Positions 1 through 13,958 of a stretch of 64,000 nucleotides of DNA are shown one piece after another. Location of the stretch: contig JAPFBE010000002.1 of the NCBI GenBank assembly GCA_034336665.1, forward strand, positions 13,308,906 to 13,372,905. Reading direction: 5' to 3'. Source of the stretch: Luscinia megarhynchos (Eukaryota > Chordata > Aves > Passeriformes > Turdidae). Positions within the stretch are counted from its first letter, which is position 1, and each line of letters begins with the position of its first letter. The notes below the pieces were generated by a model. The model was not told the origin of the DNA, made no database searches, and worked only from the letters and a program-made list of their open reading frames with translations. The position numbers and the translations under genes were made by a program.

Positions 1-3000
1 GGGTGGTGTGCTGCCAGGCCTTCATGACTTGAGCCTTCCCCAGCTGAGCTAAAAGAGAAGAAATGAGCTGCATATTCCACCCCTGATGCAGTGTAAGCAT
101 ACAAACATATGTATCTCTCTCTGCAGAGCCACATTCAGATGCACATGTTGGTTCCTCAGTGCCAGATCCTGCTATGAACTCTAGCTCTGCGTGCTGTTAG
201 AAACGGCAGAAGGAGACAGATAGCTGGATCTCCACACGTGCACAGGGTTTTATCTTTTTTTTTTTTTGACCTGCAGCATATTATGGTGTTTGCTTAATCC
301 ACAGAAAACTCACGTACCCATACATGATGTAACAGGTATTTTCCTCACAGCATGCAAACCATGGTTTTGAGCTCGGCTGTATTTGTTCCCAGATCCTCAT
401 AATTTCTGCTGCATAGATAGGCAGGTATGCTTGGTATTTTTGTTCTCTTTTTTTATTTTTTTCCTTCTTTTTCTTTTTAAAAATCCCCTAGAAAACACAT
501 AAATAATTCAGAGCACATGCTTTATGTCAATTTCATTTATTTCAATTATTTTATCTCTATAAAGGGGGCAGAGGCAAACCCCATTCAAACAAGCAAGGGG
601 AGGAAGATGCATTGCAAAATGATGGCTGGGGTTATGCACAGATATATTTTTGACTGGAAAGCCCTGCTCAGAAATGTGATACCTGCATTTTAATGCTTGG
701 GCACTGTGAGTTGCTGAGTGCACATAAAGAAAGTTGAGAGCCCTCTGACTGCATCTGTGCAGTCACTATTTGTTCGTGACTTTGGGTCAGGATGGGCTTC
801 CAGATGTTCAGAAATCCCACGCAAGTATGCTGTAACAAGAGACTCCATTGGAGGGTGCTAAATTTCTTGGCGTTCCCTAGGAATTCAGCCCCTTATAAAA
901 TACAAAGTTTGGGTCACTTTTCCTAAGGGGAAGCCAAGTCCAAACTCCCTGAAGTCAGATGGAAGTGCTCTGTTGAATTGAAAAAGGGGTTGGGTTGGAC
1001 CCATAAGATCTCATCTTCCATGCAGATGTGACCATTTCATTTGCTTTTCCATCTCATAGATTCCTGAATAATCAGCTGCTGAGAGAATTCCTGAAAGTTA
1101 CTTTGTTTTTCAGCACATCTTACACATTCCCTATAGTTCATGTCAGACCCCCAGTCTCTTTATGTGGGGATGTTCCCTCATGCCCCACTGACTGTGCTTC
1201 AGCATTGCTGGGAGAGCCTGTTCCTAGCCCTTTGTAGCTTCCTGGCTTATTCCAGTAACTTCATGAGCTATATAATTTTGTATATCTTCCGACACAGTAG
1301 ACTTAAACTCATTTCTCTTTTACCATGGTGATAATAAATGTCACCACTACTTGTCTACCACTCAAGTCCTGATATGCACTGCAAAGCTAAAGACAGCAAA
1401 ACAAACTAGGTAATACCCTAGGCTGTCATGTCCACAGCATAGAACACAGCAGGGCAATTCCATCTTTCAAAAGACCCATTGCTGGGGATTATTTATCAGC
1501 CCTTTTTCAAAAACCTGTTTGAAGGACAAGTCAGCAGTGTTGTGAATATCCTGTCCCAGTATCTCATTTCACTGCAGTTAGAAGATTCCCCTTATGTCCA
1601 ACACAGCTGTCTTTGATGTTTGTTCTCTCCTCAGTGACCACAGAAACAATCTTTTATATACCAGATAGATGGGGGACCCTCTAACATAGATGCTTCTGCT
1701 GTAGTTATGTGGAACCAGAATTCTTGGGGCCTTTCTCTGTTGTGTATTTTACATCTGTCCTCAGAGAGGTCAGTTAATCTCCGTATTTTGATACCCCAAA
1801 AGGGTGCTGTGAGGGTATATTCATTGGTGTTTCCTGGGGCATTCAGATACTGCACTGACAGAAGCTGCATGGGTGAACAGAGAGAGAGAGCAGGCACATG
1901 TATATTAATTTGGTAAAGGACTGATATTTAACTCAGCAATGCTCCCAAACAGATGTCAAAGACTGTATTATCTGCATGCCTCTTATCTCTGGAATTTTGT
2001 TTTGTGCTGTCCTACTTTACTGATTTGTTTTGCAGCTTCCTGGAAAGGAGAATTTTAAGAACAAGAACAGAAAAAAAAAAGCCTGGTAAAAGTTGTAACT
2101 GGCTCTGCCTGTCTGTGCTATGACAGCCAACAATATCACCTGCTGATGATTTACAGATTCCTGGGAGATGTGTTGTTGAGTCTCAAGGAACTGGAACAAG
2201 AACAACTTGCTCAAATTGCTTCCCGTGAAACAGCATAATGTATCCACCCGCTTCATGCTCTCCTAATTTAGGACACATGTAGTGTGTAATGATGAACAGG
2301 CCGACTGATTATATTGCTGTAAATCTCATTCCCCACCTTACAAAACACCCCTGATTGACCCCTTTCTCGTGATAGCTCAGAGCAGCATTTCCAGTCCACT
2401 TCTTGGACTGGAAAGGGAGAAAAATTGCACTAGCCACTTGCAAAAGCACTTTTTCTGAGAGAAAAATGCAACATTTTGTTGTTTTTATTCCATTGGGCAG
2501 CCTTTTCAAGTTCTGCGACCCACTTTTGCTTCCCTTTAAAATGTGACTAGTATTTATTTATCCCTCTTTGAACACAATAACTTAATTAAGAAACTAATCA
2601 GCAGCATTGAACTGATCTTTCAACTCACCCCTATCACTGAAGGAAATTTATGAATGCATAATACAAGAAAGATCCTATTATCTAAAAAGCTTTCTACTAA
2701 AAGCATTTGGTGTCTAAAAAGTAAGACTTGAAATCCTACACTAAATTTAGAATGTAAGTATGTGAAGATTATTTATAGAGTCTGAAATACACCCCAACTG
2801 AATCTACCAAGTTTGTCTGGATTATTTATTAAGAATAAAACTGCTACAGGTTTAAAGGATTGAATTGTATGTTTTGGAGTCTGAAGGACAGATTGTAAAG
2901 GTACCTGTAGAATAGAGAGAAGTTTATGTTGCCTCTTCCATCAGTGGAGAGAGGCTGGCATGCTCCATTTTCTTAGGCACTTATCTTTGGATGGAAATTT

Positions 3001-5330
3001 ATTGGCTGATCATCTCAGCAGGGCATTAACAGGATGTCTGTAGTTAGTCATCATCATCATCTGTTATCCCCAGTTCCCTTGGCTTCACACCAAGAGAATA
3101 ATTCTGAACACTACCTGGGATGGAGGCACTTGGGGCAGAAAGTGACCAGATCCCAAAAGGAGAGCTCCCTCTGTGCACTCTTGCTCAACCCTGGGAACTG
3201 AGCTGCTGCTGGCTGTCTAACAGGACAGATTCAATAGGACTTTTTCTCTCCACCAGCCATGCTGAGTGAATGTCAGCACTAGAGGACCTAGTTCATAAGT
3301 CCCAAATATATTCTGGGGTAGGATGACTCCAAGATGTTTGGCCCAACATAGCCAAAACATTTGTATTTCTGGACATGCTCAGCAGATGAATTAAAGGTGC
3401 CTAAGTAACTGCTCTGGAGAAGAATTGAATGGTAAGAGGAGGGACAGAAGGTCCTTTGCTATCAGGCCTCTCCATCTATCCAAGTGGCACTGTGGGCACT
3501 CAGCTGCAGGTTCAGATCCAGTCCTTTGTCCTCCATGGACTTGAACAGACAGGTAGAGATAACAATTTGTTCTATCCTAAAGCGGGTCTGATTGCTGGAA
3601 TTAATGAGTGGCACGTGAGAAGCCTGGTTTCTATGGCTTTGGATCTTGTGACTGGATTAACCTGTGTCTAAGGAGGTATGAGCTCTATTCCAAGGTTTGT
3701 CTGCAGCTGGGAAACTCCTCAAAGTGCTTGCCTCTGGGGATTCTCTGGTGACTGTGGTGAAAGAGTTCTTAGAGGTCTCTTTTGTTAAAAGAACTATCAT
3801 TATTTTCTGCCTTCTTACCCTCACATGATTTGTGGGATTTCATCTTTTACCTTCTAGTCCTCTAGTAGTTGGCTTGAAATGTGCCAACAGGCTCAAAAGG
3901 CTGGGGTGGGGAGAGAAGATAGATACAGACTGGCATGTACTGCTTTCCTCAGAAAAAGTAAAATTAAAAGGGAGTAGTGTCTGTCCTATGAAGCTTCCTG
4001 TATCCCTAAGGGATGGGCTAAAGACAAAAGAATGGTCTGAGGGAGGTGTGACATATTAGGGAGTCATGTTGGAAAAGAGCAGATAATTCTTTTAGCAGCT
4101 TGAGGAGCCCCCCAGTTCAGTTTGCCACTACCTACATGTCTATTGAGCTTGCACAAAGATGTGATACAAGAATTTTTTTAATGTCCTCACACTTTCTGTT
4201 GCCCCATTTGCTTGGTTATGTATTGTATACTCCACATGAGATCTGCAGGGAAAAGAGAAATAAAGATAAAAAGAGAGGACTGCCATTTTTTCAGGGAAGA
4301 GCAGATTGCAAGACTGTGGCATTTTTCCCACACATCTTGAATAGTTTTATGCCTGGGCTTTTTGAGGAGTTTTTAATTAATTTATTGTTTAAATAACTAT
4401 AACGAGAAGAGCCCCTGCCACACTGATTCTAATGAAGATTTCATGTGGTCTGTGTTTTTCTCCTTGTGGCCTGTATAATTTAAATATCTTAGCCAACATG
4501 TGCTGTGGCAGATTTCACTTATATTTGCTTAAATTAAAGCTTGTCAGTTTAGGAGCTAAGAAGCATGCAAATATTTGAGAGATATTTGACATTCACTGCT
4601 GAAATCATTGCACTAAATATCTGGAATCAATGACATTACTTGAGAAGGGTTAGAAATTCTTACTGTCTTGTACAGGCTGGACATTCTGGACATAGTTAAG
4701 AAAAATGTACTTATCCTTAATGTGTTCATAATTAAGGTCTCCACCGAAATTTCAGCTTGTTTTTCTTCTATATTTTCTCTGAGCAATATGTGACTGTTTG
4801 AGTATCTCAAAGTTGCTGCTGGGAGAACAAACAGTACCAATATCTCAGAAGTAGTCGGAGTAATAGCACGACTTAGCTGTAAAAGGAATGGCATTTCCTT
4901 ATGTTCTCATCCCCTAGAAATGCAAAGGAAGATGGCGCTAAGCTGGAAGAGTCTGATGGAACCTTGGACATTTGAACAGCTCCAGGAGATGAAGATTAAT
5001 TTCCTGTGCATGTGTATTTTTTCCTCTTATGGGTCACTGTATCAAAACACCATACTGTATGTAGTACGTACAGCATGCAAACTTTCTGTGCTGAAAAGTA
5101 CTGGCTTGTCAGTCAAAGCCAGTCAAAACTGGATATTAAAATAGAGGTGTTAGACATCTAGGTGTAATCTCAATTGTAATGTGATTGTAGTGGTACATAA
5201 TTGGCCATTACAAAAGGCAGAAGAACCCAAATATTCCAATACTGAGACAGAGTCCTTTCTTCCAATTATAGAGCAGCTTTATTTTCTGATACAGGATCAG
5301 TAATATGCAAACAATATCAGAGAAAGTATT
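1..5330. other. Non-coding, AT-rich sequence
   Basis: No coding region, RNA gene or recognisable transposon is visible. Short open frames on both strands have no family resemblance and lengths expected by chance. The visible structure is minor: a run of 13 T at 255-267, a T-rich stretch at about 443-482, a short ATC repeat near 3050, and a 19-bp near-palindrome at 5055-5073 whose arms differ at one base. This could be intergenic or intronic. Confidence 0.6.
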
Positions 5331-5640
5331 ATCACAGGATAATTAGGATCAAAAACATCTCAGGAAGTCTCCAGCCCAACATCCTGCTCTAGACAGGATC
5401 TGCCATAAGATGAAACCAGGCTGCTCAAAGCTTTATCTGAGTGGGCCTTGAAAACCTCCAAGGAGGCTGCACAATCTCTGGGAAACTCTGGTTGTCCCCA
5501 GGGGAAAAATAAATACCCTTATAACCAGTCTGGATTGCTTTCCATTTATGCCTTGCCCTCCCACCACACTCTGCTGTGGAGAGCTTGACTCTTGTCCCGT
5601 TGGTGATCTCTGCTCAGCAAGAGGGTGCACCCACTTCTGG
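5331..5640 (-). mobile_element. CR1 LINE fragment, 3' part, minus strand
   Basis: Read on the minus strand this is an old, diverged piece of a CR1 non-LTR retrotransposon. On the plus strand it follows the usual reverse-complement order: the segment for 'associated with a group of bases in the last 50 bp' around 5370-5400, then 'gccttgaaaacctccaagga' near 5447-5466, then a segment near 5518-5532 that includes ttataaccagtctgga. All match CR1 3' sequence by eye. It is 5'-truncated, as CR1 copies usually are, and has no intact reading frame. The far boundary is uncertain by tens of bases because the match fades after about 5620. Confidence 0.8.
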
Positions 5641-7931
5641 TGACTGAGATGCACAGAGGAGCCCCGATGTTCTGAGTCTTGCACAGTATAAAGGCAAGTA
5701 ATGGCTGTTAAATACAGCATTTCCTCTTCTAAAGTCCGTGCACTGACCTACTCCCTCACTCCAATCACTCCTTGCACTTTCTTTGTTTAACCTTACACTG
5801 GTGGGTCTCCTACTGTTCAAAGGTTTTGAGAGCTAGGAAGAAGGAGCATTTTCTTTGATCTATTTTGATTTATGTTGTTTGCAGTTAGGCACAGGAAAAA
5901 AAACACCACTTCCCCCAGAGAATTCCAGTGTTCCATTTTGCACAGTTTATTCCCCATTTCCTTCAGGATCTGAATTTTAGCCATAATCATCTGTCTTGAT
6001 TCATTGTGAAGTTTTGTGTAAGTGGTGGCACAATCTCTGAGCATATCCTACTCTGCACAAGCTCTCACCAGAGCCAAGGAGAAGAGTCAAGAACTCAGCT
6101 CTTGGCCCTGTTCACTCTAACATGTGTCAGCTCCAATTATTGTCCCTTACACATGCAGCCCAGTGCCATGTCCAGGGTACCTGCTCTGAACGAGCAGCAG
6201 CCTGCCCCTATACCAACTAAACTCAGCCCAGGTGAAGGTCAGATCTGTCGTGCTGAGCTATTTTTAACTTGAGAGACACTGCAAAGGACTTGGTGGGCAG
6301 AACATGGGTGGGGAAAATGGAGTTGACAGAACGGAGCCATCTTTTGTAGCACTTGAACTTCTTTGTAAGGGAATTTTGTTTTGTGTTTGAATTCAGGGCA
6401 GGTCTGAGTGGAGGTGTTATTCAGTCCAGCAGAAACAATGTGGAGGAGTGGGTTCCTCACCCCTAAAACACTGTGCAACTCTGACTGCACTTCTTCATGC
6501 CATGGAATCACCTGTCATTTCCTCTCTTTCCTCCTGCTTGCCCAGTTTCAGGTCTGGAACAATTCCTGTTGGCAGCCTCCTGTAGCACTGGAATGCTGAA
6601 TGTTTAAGGCTGGCTAGTAAATCTTCACTTTTTGGATAAGAAAAATGAAATTTCATGGTACTGCTCCATGTTCTTTTCAGAACTGCTGTTTACTGTTGCC
6701 TGAGCCCCTCTTAGTTGAAAAGCTTAGGAGGGGTTCAGGAACTTCACACACTCAGGGTGCCTCTGCACTTTGTTCTCACTGATGGTATTCAATTAATTTG
6801 TTTCCTCTGAAGAGCTGGACAGGCTTTCTCCAGATTTGGTGCTGCACATTAATGCTTATGCATAATGTGGCTTAAAGAAAAGATGAATTGGTGAGCAGTC
6901 TGGAAACCTGAGGCACTCTGCCCTTTTGAGTAATGATTCTGCATATGGAAGGGGGAGGAAAACATTGCCATAGGGCCTCTATGACCTGTTCATGGGTAAA
7001 TAATTATTTAGAAAACATTGATTTGGAATGAAAAGTAGCTCAAAGGCCTGGTGGTTATACAGCAGTCCACAGGGTTAATCTTAGAAGGTTGTGAAATCAG
7101 TCAAAAATCAAATTAATCCCTGAACAAAACTGGCCTGGTGAAGTTTTTGTTTTGAGAAATAAGAGAGAAAAACAAAAGCATTGTTGATCGCTGTGGGTGG
7201 AGAAAAGCATCCTTCAGGCTTTCAACATTTTAAAGATGCAATGTTGTACACCAGATTAATTAAGCCAAATGCTCTATATATGCACAGGAGCAACATTCTT
7301 GTGAGAGTGGGTAAGTTCTTTGAGAATTTTCAGGGCATTAAAGACTTTTAAATGGACTCATCTAAATTTTTATGGCATGCTGTATAAGCCAGCCAAGTTG
7401 GAGAATTGGGCAAGGCACCTAGGAAGTCAGAGGCCTCACACTAATCTTTATTATCTTAGATGTTTCCTTTTCCTGGCTCCTGTTTCCCAACTGAAAAAGT
7501 AAGATAATGCCAAGGTTCAACTGACACTGTCTGTTTTACTTATCCTCAGTTTAGAGTTTAGATTTCTTTGTAATAAAATATAGTTGACTCAATTGCAGCC
7601 GTTGTGAGAGGAGGATGGTTCCTTCTACCTAGTGTCAAGGACAAGGTGACTTCACAGAAGAGGTAGGGTATGGCAGACAGGAAGGAGCAACTGCTTAGTA
7701 AAAGAGGTTTCCAGTGAGCAGGCTGGGACATAATGAATAAAAGTAAGAAGTAGATTCATAATTAAGTGGTTTTGGAATGGGAAGAGGCAGCTACATGAGG
7801 ATCAGGACTGCTTAGGCATGTTCTGCTCTGGTCCAAAACTGACTGAGTTGACTGAAACCAGGAAAAAGGCATCCCTGCAAGGATGGGAAGGAGGAAATGT
7901 ATTTATGTTATCCATTTTACGGTGATTGTGT
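5641..7931. other. Non-coding sequence
   Basis: No gene is supported. An inverted repeat at 6845-6869 (CACATTA and TAATGTG arms) surrounds a run of POU/homeodomain-like bases (atgcttatgcat). The rest shows no recognisable repeats or coding signal. Confidence 0.55.
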
Positions 7932-8985
7932 TTGACCTAGTCAGTCCAATTTGTGAAAAACTGGCTGGATGATCTGGCCCAGAGAGTGGTGCTGAGTGGA
8001 GATAAATCCATTTGGCAGCAGGTCACCAGTGGTGTTCCACAGGACTCAGCACTGGGGCTGGTCCTGTTTAACATCTTCATTGATGATTTGGACAAGGGGG
8101 CTGAGTGCATCCCTGGTTAGTTCACAGACAACATCAAGTTAGGTGGGACTGCTGGTTAGTTGGAGGGAAGGAAGGCAGCACAGAGAGGTTTTGATGGACT
8201 GGATCAATGGGCTGGGGCCAGCTGTGTGACCTTCAAAAGGGTAAAGTGCTGGGTCCTGCACCTGCCCACAAGAACCCAAGTCAGCACTACAGGCTTTGGG
8301 CAGAGTGGCTTGAGAGCTGTCACCCTGAGAGAGCAGAAAGGGACTTGGGATTGCAGGTGGACAGCCACTGAACCTGAGCCAGCAGTGCCCAGGTGGCCAA
8401 AAGGCCAGTGGCATCCTGGCCAGTATCAGAAACAGTGTGGCCATCAGGAGCAGGGCAGGGATTGTCCCCCTGTACTCAGCACTGTGAGACCATGTCTCAA
8501 AATCTATGTTCAGCTCTGGGCACCTCACTTCAAAAAGGCCATTCAGGGTCAGGAGCATGTACACAGCAGAGCATGGACGTTGGTGAAGGGTCTAGAAAAT
8601 CTGTCTTTTGAAGCCTGGGTGAGGGAGCCTGGAGAAAAGGAGGCTTGGGGGGACCTCATTGCTCTCTACCACTGTCTGAAAGGAGGTTTAGTGAGCTGGG
8701 GACCATCTCTTCTGCCATGTATCAAGTGAAAGGACAAGAGGAGACAGCCTTAAGTTGCACCAGGGGAGGTTCCAATTTGATATTAGAAATTTTAAAAAAA
8801 TAATTGAAAGAGTGGCTAAGCCTTGGATAAAGTTGCCCAGGGAGGTGGTGGAGTCACATCTCTGGAAGTGTTGGAGAGACAGGTGGGGATCGAGTTTAGG
8901 GATAACTGTGGTGCTGCTGGGTTGACAGTTGGACTAAATGATGCTGAAGGTCTCTTCCAGCCCTAATAATTCTGTGAAAAATTAA
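7932..8985 (+). mobile_element. CR1 LINE, 5'-truncated, with dead reverse transcriptase remnant
   Basis: About 1.05 kb of CR1 running from inside the reverse transcriptase domain to the 3' terminus. In the frame that includes 8031, the translation reads [20 protein letters not shown], a clear match to the conserved CR1 RT block. It continues through stretches corresponding to the KFNKGKCKVLHLG and LYSALVRPHLEYCVQFWAP blocks (here KRVKCWVLHLP at about 8240, and VLSTVRPCLKIYVQLWAPHF at about 8470-8530). The catalytic FADD motif has become FTDN at 8121-8132, so the second catalytic aspartate is replaced. In-frame stops lie at 8118-8120, 8157-8159 and 8727-8729. The 3' end carries the typical CR1 tail (gatgctgaaggtctcttcca at about 8940-8959, then attctgtg). 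5' truncation is normal for CR1. It cannot encode a working enzyme. Confidence 0.95.
8031..8729 (+). pseudogene. Broken CR1 reverse transcriptase (C-terminal part)
   Basis: Remnant of the CR1 ORF2 polymerase, which in intact elements copies the element RNA at the target site. What remains starts at the GVPQ.S motif and runs through the thumb and C-terminal region. Two stops (8118 and 8157) flank the altered active-site motif (FTDN instead of FADD). The frame is then open to the stop at 8727, after which the homology to the RGNGLKLRQGRFRLDIRK-type tail is only seen at DNA level. The decay is that expected for neutral drift after insertion; there is no sign of domestication. Confidence 0.9.
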
Positions 8986-11900
8986 GAATTCTCATTTATA
9001 TTCTAGTAAAATCCAGTTGTTTTTTGTTCAAAAGCCTTTATTTTGAGCGGCTCTGAATAAGGGAGGTTTACCTGCTGAATTGGGATCTCATAACACAAGA
9101 AAGCTCTTTAATTGCAAGATGATTTGAGGTTACTGGAATGAAAAGTACCACAGAAGTCTGACACAGTAGTTTTTGAACTGCTGAATACTCCCTCAGGTCT
9201 AGAAGCCAGTTTCCTGTGCTCATATGCTGCTCCTCCCAGCTGATGAGAGCCTTGCTGAATTCTGCAGAGATTGTAGGAAGTTAACCTTGAAGGTTTTCTC
9301 TTCTCCTCTATTTAAGCCAAGTACAAGCAAGAGCAGTGAAGATTGTTTGTCTTAACCACAGTAGAAATATCTTCAGTTAATTAAACCATTAACATTCTCT
9401 TCTGTCCTTTGATCCCTATTTGCACCCACCTGTCCCTTTGTTGTATTTTTCTAGTGCTGAGGAGAAGCTCATCTGCATCCCTGGAGGTGGGCAGCTCACT
9501 GCATGGTGCTGCTGTGGAATGGTTTCCATCAACTCCAGGTCCCAGTGGGGTGTATAATTCTTCATAAACGGAAAGGCAACTTTCCAGGCTTTGCCCCAAA
9601 GAAACACACAGAGGGAAATGTGCAATATACGCTTTTCTTTCGATTCCTTTTTCTTTAGATAATGCACATCAAATTTAATTCCAATAGTCCCAGTGAGATC
9701 CAGTTTATTAGCACCAATAATTTATATGTTTTACAGATATAAACTTCTCTTCCTGCTCATTTCTGAAGAAGTCAGTACACTACATTCCCAAAATGTAATC
9801 TGAGCCTACATAGACAACAAGATCCTAGGAACTGGAACATATTGTTTAAGTCAGTGGGAATTCTGGAAGTCTCTTAACACCCAAAATCACTCATTGATTG
9901 TAAGTAATAATATTCATTCTTATTACTTATGGCTATAGAATTATGTTGCACCCTTTCCATTTTTTAATGCTTTAGGCAATGCTCCATGACACTTTGACGA
10001 ATATTTAGAAAAAAAATGGCCTGTATGTCTTTTCTTCAGAGCAAATAAATTAATTTTTATGGAATGGTAAGTGGAGGGTAGAACTGAATAAGCTAGTTGC
10101 AATGGAAATAATCTTTCAAAACACTGGAAAAGTTAGACACTTGCAATAGCATGTGGTCTAATTTCCTGAACCTGTGAGAAAGGACATGAATTATTATACA
10201 GCCTACTGCTGAACATATGCCTGATTCCTTGTGTATGTAGAAAGCAAGGGTGGAATACGTGCGTGAGTCAGGTCCAGCCTTTCTCATTCTGTCTCTAACA
10301 AGTTTAAAACCAAAGCAGACATTGTGATCGACAGGAAGGCATGCCAAGAAGTGAGCCAGAGCAACTTAGAGTAGTCTAGATGCTTCTACACTGGACTGTA
10401 CAAGAAGAAAAATAACTTTTGCTAACCTCTCTAATTTGTAAATAGCATTTATTATATTTTGTTTTAAAAAAACCTCATCAGTAGTTTTGGAATGATTTTT
10501 TTCAGTGTGTATTAAAATAGCCAGTGTGGTAATTTTGCATATGAACCATACTCATCCACTGTTCCTCTGTCTTTCTCTAATATTTCTGCACTGTTTTCAC
10601 AGCATTGACAAATTAGTTTACTGAACTTTCTCGTAGAGATGGGGTCAAAGATGATGCAATGAGGGTTTTTTTAGGTTTTGTTGTTGTTGTTGTTGTTGTT
10701 GTTTGGTTTTCATTTAGTTAGGAGTTTTGTTTGTTTGGAGTATTTTTTAAGAAACATATACCTGAGTTTTAAATTCAGATAGAATCTTGGCTCCTTTAAG
10801 GTCACATCAAGGTGGGATCCCACAAACACAGCTTCAGTTGCCACCTGGAGAATGTAGGACATTCACAATTCACATTCAATTTACTGCTTTTACGTGAAAG
10901 GTTTCTGGATTTCAGAGCTGGAGGGTGGGGTGACATTGAATACAAGATTGTGTAGCACTTTATAGAACTTTTCTTTTATTGCAAGCTCAATAATCACATT
11001 AAGTTAGACTGAAAATTTGAACTAATTCTTTCCCTAGAGGCCTGGGCTCTAATAATGGTAAAAATCTGTGAAATAAGATGAATACAATTCAATAATTATA
11101 TTGATAAATAAAAATGAAAATCAACTAATTGTGTCATTCAGTCAGTTGCCTGCCTCCGTTGTTGCTGCCTTTCTGCATCACCGACTGCTAAACTTTTTCT
11201 GTCACACTTCAATAAATTTAATTGTGCAGAATAAATGAGCTAATTTTTGAAGTCACAGGCACTGTTTGCAAGATAAGGATGATGATTTATTGACCTCCTT
11301 CTAACTCTGTAAGAATGTCACCCTCCTTTTTCCTGACAACCATAAAAAGAGGTTTTGTCCCCCTTCACCCAGCACCTTGCTAAATCCTACTTTGTGTATT
11401 TACCTTCCCATCTCATTTGCTTGAAGATAGTGTTATACAGCATAATAGATCAAAGATCCCTGCTTGAGTTTGGTGGCTATATAGAATATTCCAAATTATT
11501 ATAAGAACCATGGGGATTTTTAAATTTAATTTTATGTTACTTTCTTCTGATGATCTTTTCATTCTCTGTATTTTGAAAGGGTGTGGGCTAAGACGAAGTA
11601 CAAGAAAAAAGACATGGATTAATGCCTGTTTTTGTCTGGAAGCTTTTTCTAATAATCTCAGTCGTGATTCTATCAGTTCATATACCCTGCCAGGATGGAC
11701 ATTCACTCCAGTGCTCATTCACATTGATAGTTTGACCAGAAAAACAGGAAAAAGGCTGATTTTAGACATTGGACATGCCTCATGAAAAAAGTGCCAGCTT
11801 TTAAAATTTTTGTTTCTGTTTCTTGGGCTTAGATGATGAGAAGATGGCACTGACTATTTTGTCTGTTGATACTGCTGCAATTTTGACAGCAATGGGTTTG

Positions 11901-13957
11901 TCAAACTGACATGAAATGGTAGTACTGAATAGATTGTACCCATTCTTTCCCACCTCTCTGATTTCCTTTGTGAGTTAGGGTTTTTTTCAGCAAAACATCT
12001 ATATGACAGTCACAACTACCCTTTTTCATAAGGCTGGATATTTTGTTCTGTTCTTTAAATTAAAACCTCCCAGTAACTTGTATGTGTATGAAAAGAGTTG
12101 ATTGTGGAACAGCTGTGGTACACTGTGTCTCTGTTACAGCAGAAAAATTGGTTGTCATGCTGTAGCAATGTGATCCCTGAATCTAAAATCTTGGTAATCC
12201 ATTGAGTCAATAAAACTCTCTAGAGAAAAATAAGATCAACATCAACAGTGTCAAAAAATGCTCTCAAAGTTCTTCCTCCTTGCCTCTGTCAAATAAATCC
12301 AATAAATGACAAAGATGGGGACACCTTCTTTGTACATAAAGTGGCTGACTTCTGATGTGCACTGGGCTTTGCAAACCATCTCAGTGTGTCCTGTGTTTTC
12401 TTCTTCACACTAAGACTGAATGTACTATTCTTTGACTATGATGCTAGGCAACACAGTAGGTCAAATATATATGAAACCTGGCATCCTGGAAGTGCACAAT
12501 AAAAGACTTTTCATGGAGCCAGGATTTCAGCCAGGCACTTAGAACACAAACCGTGAGAAAGCTTTATTTCATGTTTTAGTTGTTATATTGGACCTCTTTC
12601 TGCTGTAATTTTCTTCTAAAGAAGACTTATAACCTCCTAAATATTTCCTGTCAGGTGTTGGCTAGGTGAAATGCATCCTAGGGAATTGCAGCTGGAGGAA
12701 TCACAACATCCCCCAGGCAGAGCAGTCCAAATTCCTGCCAAACTCTTCACTGTGCCTTAAACCGCTTGCACTCTTTGTGACTGATGCTTGTAGCAAAAAG
12801 GCAGACCTGACCCAGAAGAGCCTTCTGCATCATAGCTCTGCCTTCCTTCAAACAAAAACTTATTCCTGATTTAACAGCCTGCCTAGGAGCTCCACACAAA
12901 CCTAACACAGACAGCCTTTGCCAGATTTTGCTTTTTTGTTAGTAATTGCTGTCCCTCCACATTTTCGCTGTGTAGTTGGTGTTTGTGCCTTGGTTGCTGT
13001 GGGTCACTTAATTTACACTATCTCAGGAATCTGTGAAACTGCACTGGAGAGATTATATTGATTTTTAAAGGAGCACTGAAAGCAAATTAAACCTGAACAA
13101 AACTTACTCTTTGGCAAAGAAAGCATTGCCAACTTTAAAAGGATAAAATTGCGCCAGCATGTAATGTTTTATTGGGCTGTAGTGAAATACTTCAGAGAAA
13201 GATTTCCAGTTCATAAAGCACTTCCAGAACGTGGATTGGCCTTCTGTTTCGTGGACCAGTATAATTTTTCTTTTTGCAAACCAGCTTCCAACTGTCCTGC
13301 AGATATCTTGCACCAAGAACAAGAAAATAAAGTATGTAATAAACCTTGGACATTGTGGGAGGTACAGGAGATTTCTGAAAATGCTGTCTGATTCAGATCA
13401 ACATTTCTAAAGCCATGATTTCCACTGAAGAAGGACTGTGTACTTCCTTTGAAAGGAAGAGGAAAGTAAATAGTCTTGCAATTAAAGGAGTGCTAATTTT
13501 CCAGTTCAGATTTTTTTTCTGCTGTGCCATTCGTCAGATCTCAAATTGTAAGCAGACAAATAGAACATATTTTATAATTAATCCAAATTGAACATATTCA
13601 TCATGCTCTGTAAATTGTAACACAGTACTGCCCTTCTTTATCCTTTTTTGTTTGTTTTCTGATTATGTGGGTATGACTGAGCATCGCTGGTCTGCTCTGG
13701 AGGTGACTTGGCAAAATGCCACCCGCTTGTCACTCCAAGTCTGATTTACAGACTAGCTGAAGGGCACAAGCTTTGGTTAAGTAATTGGTCCACAGATGAA
13801 ACCAAAGTTAGGCAAATAAGGCTCCTCATGAAAGAAAACCTATCTTCCTTGTTGCTGAATGTAGAAGCTGAACTTTCCGTTGTGGGGATAAATCAGAACC
13901 AAGTATAGAGATAAGAGATAAGACTCTGGTGAAATTTTGCTGTCTCTCTAACATACC
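8986..13957. other. Non-coding sequence with one simple repeat
   Basis: No gene or clear transposon is seen. Sequence is AT-rich with many short chance frames. A TTG microsatellite lies at 10678-10701. The segment around 9841-9870 (aagtcagtgggaattctgg) weakly recalls an old interspersed motif seen better at 43105 and 55566, but is too short to call. Confidence 0.55.
10678..10701. repeat. (TTG)8 microsatellite
   Basis: Eight uninterrupted TTG units, flanked by T-rich sequence. A simple sequence repeat, likely to be length-polymorphic. A poly-T/G context around it (10665-10735) suggests origin from a decayed A-rich tail, but no element is recognisable beside it. Confidence 0.95.
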
Positions 13958-13958
13958 A

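Noticed and set aside
8139..8564. 141-codon minus-strand frame
   Set aside because: Antisense shadow of the CR1 reverse transcriptase remnant.
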